A stretch of DNA of 64,000 bases from Streptomyces sp. SAI-135 (GTDB taxonomy: Bacteria > Actinomycetota > Actinomycetes > Streptomycetales > Streptomycetaceae), in contig NZ_JARXYP010000002.1 in assembly GCF_029893805.1 (NCBI RefSeq), forward strand, positions 2,790,001-2,854,000. Reading direction: 5' to 3'. Numbering within the stretch: position 1 is the stretch's first letter; each line of letters opens with the position of its first letter. This document shows positions 58,701-64,000 of this stretch, one piece after another. The notes below the pieces were generated by a model that saw nothing but the letters and a program-made list of their open reading frames with translations, was not told where the DNA came from and did no database searches. Both the position numbers and the translations under genes were made by a program.

Positions 58701-59082
58701 CGTCCAGGACCCCGGCCGCCTTCGCGGGGTCCCCGTCGGTCAGCGCCCGCACGCCGTCGCCGGCGAGCCGCTCGAACCGGTGCAGGTCGATGTCGTCCGG
58801 CGCGGCGGTCAGCCGGTAGCCGCCGTCCACGGACACCACGGCGCCCGGGCCGAGCGCCCGCCGCAGCCGTCCCACCAGTGCCTGCACCGCGCCGGTCGCG
58901 TCGGCGGGCGGGTCGCCGTCCCACACCTCGTCCACCAGGACGCTCACCGGGACGGTACGGCCGGGCCGCAACGCGAGAACGGTCAGCAACGCGCGCAGGC
59001 GCGTGCCGCCGACCGGGACGGACGTTCCGTCGGAGCGGAGTGCTTGCGTGGTGCCGAGGATGCGATAGCGCACGGGGTCCAT
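55765..59082 (-). CDS. Large SARP/AfsR-type regulator (Trans_reg_C-BTAD-NB-ARC-TPR)
   Basis: A 1105-residue AfsR-like activator. Residues 1-~95 form an OmpR-type winged helix (GGTRLRALLTVLALRPGRTV; GAVQALVGRLRRALG), ~98-243 a BTAD helical domain (DIDLHRFERLAGDG to LRALHGELL), and ~275-530 an NB-ARC ATPase with P-loop GPGGAGKT (302-309) and LLILDNCEHV (Walker B). A long C-terminal helical/TPR region follows (ALAIYERIGDVWGTAEALSARAEAHERKG). It would activate target promoters when ATP and signals promote oligomerisation. The start at 59082 avoids a frame that translates the dispersed DNA repeat. drrAB, which ends 19 bp from this gene's stop, is a likely target. Confidence 0.88.
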   Translation of the reverse strand: MDPVRYRILGTTQALRSDGTSVPVGGTRLRALLTVLALRPGRTVPVSVLVDEVWDGDPPADATGAVQALVGRLRRALGPGAVVSVDGGYRLTAAPDDIDLHRFERLAGDGVRALTDGDPAKAAGVLDDALALWRGPALADLPDRTADAARAEARRLEALRARHTAALVLGQADQSLPELTALCDTHPLDEPLQALRLRALRDTGRTAEALAAYESVRKLLADRLGVDPGAELRALHGELLRPEPSGGDRRGSAGEAVRAAHATGPAPSGNLRARLTSFVGREADIDAIRGDLATARLVTLLGPGGAGKTRLSQEAAEAVGDVVQDGVWLAELAPVDDPDAVAEAVLTAVGARETVLYGAGAEAMRAAGSERLDDPVERLAEHCGRRSMLLILDNCEHVVEAAARLAEMLLERCPGLTVLATSREPLGVPGELLRPVEPLPEPVALRLLADRGAAARPGFRVDADEETAAACAEICRRLDGLPLGIELAAARLRMLTPRQIADRLDDRFRLLTSGSRTVLPRQQTLRAVVDWSWDLLDAEERDVLRRLSVFAGGCDLAAAEAVCGPAALDALGSLVDKSLVVAAPSGDGEMRYRLLETVGEYAGERLDETDGARAGAERAHLTYYRELARTTDPLLRGPDQLAAIERLEREYENLRTALRRAVADRDEQEGLCLVLSLAWYWQMRDLRIEARNWSREVQGLGPDPFTEPVRPAAPVWERCTDTPPPWTGEVLEEARRGAHLVHLACMDTELDAWQNQHAQAKLRSIAATYEPGMAQTCRMPGSLWFFAIMLTGDMERLRDVIRATVETCRATPGFEWELAAALQWRANLLANRSDWAGDAIQDAEEALAIYERIGDVWGTAEALSARAEAHERKGKWSEAAADYQRAIERAEQLGARAQRSVLNARLGSVLLETGDAERGELLLREVIADQDGARNEAMPAARMFLAGRLGLTGRIPEAREQLKLLRQQFGIAHFVIFDAFILGSEAWLEAMDGCYEECLRLTRRALEKSEDPLALTIAPHMRTMYLRTGALALAGFNGGARARDGARCLAAGDALLPADHAPTSVEREVRVTAERSLRAVLGDAAYESAYAEGGGLSPKEAAALV
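55772..55806 (+). terminator. Stem-loop inside the SARP 3' end, likely terminator of drrAB
   Basis: Perfect 13-bp stem: 55772-55784 with 55794-55806, loop nine bases. It lies 26 bp past the permease stop, within the last codons of the convergent SARP gene (GGGLSPKEAAAL), so coding and terminator functions overlap. Confidence 0.7.
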
Positions 59083-59151
59083 TGTCTCTGCTGCGGCCGG
59101 AGCCGGTGACGGGATTTGCTTCAGCGGGGCGCCTACGGGGGTGCCGGGTTC

Positions 59152-59478
59152 GGTTGTGGGGCGGGTGCGGGTCCGTCGTGCCTGGTCGCGCAGTTCCCCG
59201 CGCCCCTGGGGAGGCGCAGTCACCCAAGCCATGGCGGACCCGTTGGCCACCTCAACCTCACCGGTTGTGGGGCGGGTGCGGGCCGGTGGGGGCTGGTCGC
59301 GCAGTTCCCCGCGCCCCTGGGTGGGTGCAGTCGCCCGCGTGACGTCGGATCGTTGGCCACCTCACCCACCGGTCGTGGGGCGAGTGCGGGTCCGTCGTGG
59401 CTGGTCGCGCAGTTCCCCGCGCCCCTGAGGAGTTGCAGTCACCGGCGCCACGACGGACCGTTCGCCACCTCGCCGCGC
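59152..59478. repeat. Triplicated ~110-bp intergenic unit
   Basis: Three head-to-tail copies begin at 59152, 59263 and 59371 (periods 111 and 108). Each starts GGTYGTGGGGCGRGTGCGGG and contains the inverse of the dispersed core (TCGCGCAGTTCCCCGCGCCC), then GTTGGCCACCTC or GTTCGCCACCTC. Partial sub-repeats (CCACGACGGACCGTTGGCC) follow to about 59530. Within the 784-bp gap 59083-59866 I see no gene. Confidence 0.8.
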
Positions 59479-59717
59479 CACGACGGACCGTTGGCCGGAC
59501 GGGGCGCCACGACGGCCGGTTGGCCGCGTACGGCGCGAAGGGGACGGGGTGGGGGGTGTCCGCCCGCAGCGGCCGGCGTCCGGCACAGGGCACTGCTCAA
59601 GGGACCGAGCCGCCGGACCGAGGACGGATACCCCCCACCCCGGCACCGACCCACCCACCGGACCGCATGCGCTACACAAGCCCCCACCGAAGCCGTCACG
59701 GGCCGCCGGAGGCATTC

Positions 59718-59738
59718 AGGGGCGCGGGGAACTGCGCA
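59718..59738 (+). repeat. Extra copy of the dispersed element
   Basis: GGGGCGCGGGGAACTGCGCA follows the triplicate but in the opposite orientation, about 130 bp before the site-2 protease gene. It matches the copy at 29767 over about 20 bases. Confidence 0.7.
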
Positions 59739-59866
59739 AAACGCCCGCCCCCACCAACCCGCACCCGCCCCCACCCCGGAACCCCAACCCCACCCCAAGA
59801 CGTTCTCCCCTCTGCCCGGTACCGTCGGGCCGTCCCACCGCGCGCGTGAACAGTCCAGGGAGCCCC

Positions 59867-60637
59867 ATGACCACCGCCACCACCCGCCACAGCGACCGGC
59901 GGATCAGTCCGGTCTTCATCGGGATCGTCGCGGTCACGGCAGTGACGGGCTGGGCCACCTGGACCGGCTTCGCCGAGAAGCCCGGCATCGCCGTGTTCCT
60001 GTTCGTGACCGGCGCCTGGATCGTCTCCCTGTGCCTGCACGAGTACGCGCACGCCCGCACCGCCCTGCACAGCGGCGACATCACGATCGGCGCGAAGGGC
60101 TACCTCACGCTGAACCCGCTGAAGTACACCCACGCCCTGCTCAGCATCGTGCTCCCCGTCATCTTCGTGATCATGGGCGGCATCGGCCTCCCCGGCGGCG
60201 CGGTCTTCATCGAGCGCGACCGGATCCGCGGCCGCTGGCGGCACAGCCTGATCTCCGCGGCGGGCCCGCTCACGAACGTACTGTTCGCCGTCGCCTGCAC
60301 CGCCCCGTTCTGGCTGGACGCCCTCACCGGCGTCCCCCAGGAGTTCCGCTTCGCGCTGGCCTTCCTCGCCCTGCTCCAGGTCTCGGCCGCCCTGCTGAAC
60401 TTCCTGCCGGTCCCGGGCCTGGACGGCTACGGCGTCATCGAGCCCTGGCTGTCGTACAACGTCAAGCGCCAGGTGGAGCCCTTCGCGCCCTTCGGCCTGC
60501 TGTTCGTGTTCGCGCTGCTGTGGGTGCCGCAGGTCAACGCCGTGTTCTTCGACATCGTCGACGCCGTTCTGCGCGGACTCCAGGTCGACGCATGGGAGGC
60601 CTCGTCCGGCTGGAGCCTCTACCGCTTCTGGAGCTGA
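59867..60637 (+). CDS. Site-2 protease (M50) family metalloprotease
   Basis: A 256-residue membrane protease with about six membrane segments. The zinc motif HEYAH lies in SLCLHEYAHARTAL (near residue 62) and the third ligand Asp in NFLPVPGLDGYG (near residue 184). Such enzymes cut substrates within the membrane and often release regulators. AGGGAG four bases before ATG 59867 decides the start over a frame extending through the repeat region. Its end overlaps a small gene on the other strand by 19 bp. Substrate unknown. Confidence 0.9.
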   Translation: MTTATTRHSDRRISPVFIGIVAVTAVTGWATWTGFAEKPGIAVFLFVTGAWIVSLCLHEYAHARTALHSGDITIGAKGYLTLNPLKYTHALLSIVLPVIFVIMGGIGLPGGAVFIERDRIRGRWRHSLISAAGPLTNVLFAVACTAPFWLDALTGVPQEFRFALAFLALLQVSAALLNFLPVPGLDGYGVIEPWLSYNVKRQVEPFAPFGLLFVFALLWVPQVNAVFFDIVDAVLRGLQVDAWEASSGWSLYRFWS

Positions 60638-60801
60638 GCGGCGGCCCGGCCCCGCTTGAGGTAGTACCAGCACATGTTGGAGGAGAGCCCGGCCAGCAGC
60701 ACCCACACCACCCCGAGCCAGCTGCCCTGCACGAAGGAGACGACCGCCGCGGCCACGGCGAGCAGGCAGACGGCGAGGGCGTAGAGGGCGAGGCGGGGCA
60801 T
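60619..60801 (-). CDS. Small membrane protein, ~60 aa
   Basis: A short protein with two hydrophobic segments (LYALAVCLLAVAAAVVSFVQ; LGVVWVLLAGLSSNMCWYYL) and a basic tail. Two ATGs are possible: 60807 is two bases from AGGAG, while 60801 has an eight-base spacing and is preferred. It converges on, and overlaps, the site-2 protease gene. A role near that protease, for instance as substrate or partner, is only a guess. Confidence 0.65.
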   Translation of the reverse strand: MPRLALYALAVCLLAVAAAVVSFVQGSWLGVVWVLLAGLSSNMCWYYLKRGRAAAQLQKR

Positions 60802-60861
60802 TTCCATGGCTCCTGTCGGGGGGACACTGCTGCGCTACGGCGTCCAGTGTCCCCCATCGGC

Positions 60862-61569
60862 TCAGACGTCCGTGACCCGCAGTCCCGCGTGCGCCTTGTA
60901 CCGCCGGTTGACCGAGATCAGGTTGGCGACCAGCGACTCCACCTGGTGGGCGTTGCGCAGCCGGCCCGCGAAGATGCCGCGCATGCCGGGGATCCGGCCG
61001 GCCAGCGCCTGCACGATCTCCACGTCGGCCCGCTCCTCGCCGAGCACCATGACGTCGGTGTCGATCTCCTGGACCTGCGGGTCCTGGAGCAGCACGGCCG
61101 ACAGGTGGTGGAAGGCGGCGGTGACCCGCGAGTCGGGCAGCAGGGAGGCGGCCTGCTCGGCGGCGCTGCCCTCCTCCGGCTTCAGCGCGTAGGCGCCCTT
61201 CTTGTCGAAGCCGAGCGGGTTGACGCAGTCGACGACGAGCTTGCCGGCGAGTTCCTCGCGCAGCGACTCCAGGGTCTTGCCGTGCCCTTCCCACGGCACG
61301 GCGACGATCACGATGTCGCTGCGGCGCGCGGTCTCGGCGTTGTCGGCGCCCTCGACCCCGTGCCCGAGTTCGTCGGCGGCGGCCTGCGCGCGGTCGGCGG
61401 CCCGCGAACCGATGATCACCTTCTGCCCGGCTAGGGCGAGCCGGTAGGCGAGGCCCTTGCCCTGCGGCCCGGTCCCGCCGAGCACGCCGACGACGAGCCC
61501 GGAGACGTCGGGAAGGTCCCAGGGGTCCTTGGCGGGAGCCTTCTGTGCAGCACTGTCGCTAAAGGTCAT
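60862..61569 (-). CDS. npdG: NADPH-dependent F420 reductase
   Basis: A 235-residue enzyme that moves hydride between NADPH and coenzyme F420. A Rossmann motif stands near the N-terminus (GVLGGTGPQGKGLAYRLALAG), followed by VIIGSRAADRAQAAADEL, IVIVAVPWEGH, VDCVNPLGFDKKG and the C-terminal RNAHQVESLVANLISVNRRYK, all family hallmarks. F420 is common in actinobacteria and supplies several FDOR-type reductases. ATG 61569 is chosen because upstream codons fall into the 40-bp tandem repeat. It is divergent from the SIS-like gene across that repeat. Confidence 0.92.
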   Translation of the reverse strand: MTFSDSAAQKAPAKDPWDLPDVSGLVVGVLGGTGPQGKGLAYRLALAGQKVIIGSRAADRAQAAADELGHGVEGADNAETARRSDIVIVAVPWEGHGKTLESLREELAGKLVVDCVNPLGFDKKGAYALKPEEGSAAEQAASLLPDSRVTAAFHHLSAVLLQDPQVQEIDTDVMVLGEERADVEIVQALAGRIPGMRGIFAGRLRNAHQVESLVANLISVNRRYKAHAGLRVTDV

Positions 61570-61590
61570 GGCGCCGACTTTACGTCCGCA

Positions 61591-61760
61591 CCAACCGCCC
61601 CGGCCGGTCGGGTGAGCCGCTTCACGAACCGCAGCCGCCCCCGCCGGTCCGGTGACCCGGTTCACGAACCGCAGCCGCCTCCGCCCGTCCGGTGACCCGG
61701 TTCACGAACCGCAGCCGCCCCCGCCGCTCCGGTGACCCGGTTCACGAACCGCAACCGCCC
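61591..61760. repeat. 40-bp tandem repeat in a divergent promoter region
   Basis: Three full 40-bp units start at 61621, 61661 and 61701, with partial units at 61591-61620 and 61741-61760. Each begins TTCACGAACCGC; together with the end of the previous unit it makes CGGTTC-AC-GAACCG, a dyad with 6-bp arms that recurs at 40-bp intervals. Forty is not a multiple of three, so it is not a coding repeat. It separates npdG from the SIS-like gene. Confidence 0.85.
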
Positions 61761-61861
61761 CGGCGGCGAACACCGGCGGCCGGTACAAGCCCTGCCCGGT
61801 TCGGGCGAATCCGGGGCGAACCTCGAGTGCCGCACGCCCGCTTGGGGCAGGATGCGGCCCC

Positions 61862-62464
61862 ATGGACGCCGTACGGGTCGCGCTGCTGCGCGAAGTGCTC
61901 GCCGGGACCGAGTGGTTGGGGGCCACGCGACGCTTCGCGGGCGTGCTGCGCGGATCGGTGGTCTCGCACGGCGGCGGACTGCTGCTGGTCGGCACCCCCT
62001 CGTACGAGCCCTGGCACCTGGCGGCCCACCTGGTGGACGAGGCCGCCTGGTCCGGCACACCGGAGCTGGCCCCCACGCTGGTACGCCACGACGCGCGCCC
62101 CTCCGACCCCGCGCATCTGTCGGTGGGACCGGGCCGGCTCGCGGCGGCCCGGCGCGGCGAGACCCTGCTCGTGGTGTCCCCGGACCGGCCGGGCGCCCCG
62201 CTTCTGGAGCAGGTCCATGACGCCCGGCGGGCCGGGGCCACGGTCCTCTCCCTCGGTCCGGGCGAGGGTGAACTCGCCAGGATGGCCCACGAGTCGCTGG
62301 CCGTGCCGGAGGGCACCGACCTCGATCTGGACACCGTGCAGCACCTGGTGAGCGCGGCGGCCGGGGAGAACGCCGTCCCCGCCCCCCGGGGCCGGCGGCG
62401 GTTCAGGGACCGGCTGTCGAGACTGGCCGACCAGCTGACGGCACCGCCGCCGGCCCGCTGGTAG
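61862..62464 (+). CDS. SIS-like hypothetical protein, 200 aa
   Basis: A soluble protein with alternating hydrophobic strands and helices. The stretch RRAGATVLSLGPGEGELARMAHESL and the preceding LLVVSPDRPGAPLLEQVHDA resemble the nucleotide-sugar/phosphosugar (SIS) isomerase-like fold, but the match is partial and no catalytic residue can be named. No membrane segment or signal. The ATG at 61862 starts about 100 bp after the last repeat unit. An MFS transporter gene follows 51 bp downstream in the same direction, so the two may be co-transcribed. Confidence 0.6.
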   Translation: MDAVRVALLREVLAGTEWLGATRRFAGVLRGSVVSHGGGLLLVGTPSYEPWHLAAHLVDEAAWSGTPELAPTLVRHDARPSDPAHLSVGPGRLAAARRGETLLVVSPDRPGAPLLEQVHDARRAGATVLSLGPGEGELARMAHESLAVPEGTDLDLDTVQHLVSAAAGENAVPAPRGRRRFRDRLSRLADQLTAPPPARW

Positions 62465-62515
62465 CCGCGAAAAGCAGTTGCCGGACCGGGATGCCTCCCC
62501 CGACCATGACCGGTC

Positions 62516-63829
62516 GTGACCGACGACGCCCCCGCTCCCCCCTCCGGCCTGCGCGCGATGCTCCCCGACCTCGCCCCCTGGCGGGCCTCCCGGGACTTCC
62601 GGCGGCTGTGGTACGCGGGGCTGATCTCGAACTTCGGCAGCTTCCTGACCTTCGTGGCCCTGCCGGTGCAGCTGAAGGACCTGACGGACTCGGCGGCGGC
62701 GGTGGGCGCGATCGGGGCGGTGGAGCTGATTCCCCTCCTCGTCTTCGGCCTGTACGGCGGCGCGCTCGCCGACGCCTGGGACAAACGGAAGCTGATCGTG
62801 TGGACCGAGGTGGGGCAGGGCCTGCTGAGCGCGGCCCTGCTGCTCAACGCGCTGCTCCCGCACCCCGCCGTCTGGCCGCTGTACGTCGTCGCCGCCCTGT
62901 CCTCCGCCCTGGTCTCGGTGCAGCGTCCGGCGCTCGACTCGCTCTGGCCCCGGATCGTGGCCCACGACCACCTCCCGGCGGCGGCCTCGCTGAACTCGTT
63001 CCGCTGGACGGTCGGCGGGGTCGCGGGCCCGGCGCTGGCGGGCGTGGTGGTGGCTTACGCGGGCCTCGGCTGGGCGTACGGGGCGGACCTGCTGACGTTC
63101 GCCGTCTCCGTCGTCCTCATCGCGCGGATCGCTGCCTCCCCGGCCTCCCACGAGGCGGCCAAGCCGTCACTGAAGGCCGTCGCGGAGGGCGCGCGGTACG
63201 CCTGGAGCCGCAAGGAGCTGCTCGGCACCTACGCCGTCGACCTCGCCGCGATGTTCCTGGCGATGCCGCTGGCCCTGCTGCCGTTCCTCGCGGACGAGCT
63301 GGACGCGCGGTGGTCGCTGGGCCTGATGTACGCGAGCGTCCCGCTCGGCGCGCTGCTGGTGAGCCTCATGAGCGGCTGGACGTCCCGGGTCCACCGCCAC
63401 GGCCGGATGGTGGTGCTGTCGGCAGCCCTGTGGGGTGTGGCGATCGCGGCCGCCGGGGTCATGGACGACGTATGGCTGGTGCTGCTGTTCCTGACCGTGG
63501 CCGGCGGCTGCGACATGGTCAGCGGGATCTTCCGCGGGGCCATGTGGAACCAGACGATCCCGGACGAGCTGCGCGGGCGGCTCGCCGGGATCGAGCTGCT
63601 GTCGTACTCGGTCGGCCCGACCGTGGGCCAGGTCAGGGCCGGTGGTTTCGCCGCGTGGTGGGGCGTGCGGACGTCGGTCTGGTCGGGCGGCCTGCTGTGT
63701 GCGGGCGCGGTGGGCCTGCTGGCGCTGTGCCTGCCGAAGCTGATGTCGTACGACGTGCGCACGAACGAGCACGCGACGCGGCTGCGCGAGCAACGCGCGG
63801 CAGCCGCGCCGGCGCCCATGGAGGCGTGA
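62516..63829 (+). CDS. MFS exporter of the EntS-like type
   Basis: A 437-residue transporter with about 12 membrane segments. It begins RDFRRLWYAGLISNFGSFLT, with GGALADAWDKRKLIVWTEVG (motif A) and a closing hydrophilic tail, as in enterobactin-exporter-like and Bcr-like proteins. Its substrate is unknown; siderophore export is known for relatives, but no siderophore genes are near. GTG start at 62516 with weak signals. Its stop touches the end of the convergent gene at 63830. Confidence 0.88.
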   Translation: MTDDAPAPPSGLRAMLPDLAPWRASRDFRRLWYAGLISNFGSFLTFVALPVQLKDLTDSAAAVGAIGAVELIPLLVFGLYGGALADAWDKRKLIVWTEVGQGLLSAALLLNALLPHPAVWPLYVVAALSSALVSVQRPALDSLWPRIVAHDHLPAAASLNSFRWTVGGVAGPALAGVVVAYAGLGWAYGADLLTFAVSVVLIARIAASPASHEAAKPSLKAVAEGARYAWSRKELLGTYAVDLAAMFLAMPLALLPFLADELDARWSLGLMYASVPLGALLVSLMSGWTSRVHRHGRMVVLSAALWGVAIAAAGVMDDVWLVLLFLTVAGGCDMVSGIFRGAMWNQTIPDELRGRLAGIELLSYSVGPTVGQVRAGGFAAWWGVRTSVWSGGLLCAGAVGLLALCLPKLMSYDVRTNEHATRLREQRAAAAPAPMEA

Positions 63830-64000
63830 TCAGCCGTCCTCGGCCCGGGTGGACGAGTCGTGCCACTTGGGGTCGTTCTCCCACTCCAGGTTGCGCTCGC
63901 GGGCCGTCTCCATCGCGTGCTCGGCCTCCTTGCGGCTCGCGTAGGGCCCGAAGCGGTCCTTGGCCGGGCACTGGGGCCCTTCCTCGACCGTTTTGTGCTC
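63830..64000 (-). CDS. Partial C-terminal end of a small hydrophilic protein
   Basis: The window ends inside this gene. The last 56 residues, read leftward, include GPQCPAKDRFGPYASRKEAE, then HAMETARERNLEWENDPKWH and end at TGA 63832-63830. The pattern FGPYASRKEAEHAM is reminiscent of SPOR-like or DUF domains in actinobacterial small proteins, but I do not recognise it with confidence. It abuts the MFS stop with no intergenic base. Confidence 0.6.
   Translation of the reverse strand, partial: EHKTVEEGPQCPAKDRFGPYASRKEAEHAMETARERNLEWENDPKWHDSSTRAEDG

Noticed and set aside
55903..59109. 1068-codon open frame opposite the SARP gene
   Set aside because: No recognisable domains; biased composition from third-position GC of the real gene.
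59083..59250. N-terminal extension of the SARP protein to 59250
   Set aside because: The extra residues translate the dispersed intergenic repeat and lie upstream of the normal start of the winged helix.
61591..61760. CRISPR array
   Set aside because: Units are contiguous with no spacers and no cas gene is nearby.

Overview
The window reads as chromosomal DNA of a Streptomyces species. The base composition is very GC-rich with strong GC bias at third codon positions. Actinobacterial hallmark genes are present: a type II glutamine synthetase, GlnE, a GlnA2-like glutamine synthetase, a LacI-type MalR with malEFG but no malK, a SARP/AfsR-type regulator, a DrrAB-type exporter and an F420 reductase. 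Gene order around glnII, the maltose genes, glnE and glnA2 resembles the SCO2210-SCO2241 stretch of S. coelicolor as I remember it. No rRNA, tRNA, insertion sequence, prophage or CRISPR array was seen.

Layout. 1-7.3 kb: a HEAT-like C-terminus, an HtpX protease with a PspAB-like partner, a DUF2252 protein, an HTH_42/AlkZ-superfamily protein, an ArsC-like protein and a secreted protein. 7.3-18.6 kb: an epimerase, a winged-helix regulator behind a possible Cys-Cys leader peptide, glnII with a GlnR-like operator, a two-component system, a DUF1996 secreted protein, a lipoprotein, a TPR protein, an unusual membrane-anchored protein with sigma-like N-terminal segments, TetR and a tautomerase. 18.6-34.6 kb: a receiver/PP2C phosphatase, then an alpha-glucan block. 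That block holds a giant secreted amylase-pullulanase, an alpha-amylase, alpha-glucosidase AglA, the MalEFG importer and the divergent regulator MalR; repeated CTTGC/GCAAG boxes sit in the promoters of both secreted enzymes and between malE and malR.

34.6-48.2 kb: a PAP2-like membrane protein, glnE, PPOX and VOC proteins, a GlnA2-type synthetase, a DUF3105-DUF305 pair, a sedolisin protease, nadE and panB. 48.2-55.8 kb: a drug exporter with its TetR regulator and a clear palindromic operator, an endonuclease/exonuclease/phosphatase-family protein, an MFS exporter, and a DrrAB-like ABC exporter preceded by repeats phased at about 11 bp. 55.8-64 kb: a 1105-residue SARP-NB-ARC-TPR regulator convergent with drrAB, a triplicated ~110-bp repeat, a site-2 protease, an F420 reductase, a 40-bp tandem repeat, a SIS-like protein, an MFS transporter and the end of another gene.

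How the parts fit. Extracellular amylase and pullulanase cut starch to malto-oligosaccharides, MalEFG imports them and AglA hydrolyses them, with MalR the likely repressor of the set. GlnII, GlnE and GlnA2 form a nitrogen-assimilation group. Convergent gene pairs are usually separated by strong stem-loops. The items least explained by standard annotation are the Cys-Cys leader ORF, the phased repeats before drrAB next to a SARP gene, the sigma-like transmembrane protein, two secreted proteins with a shared Cys-bracketed architecture, and two families of intergenic repeats.
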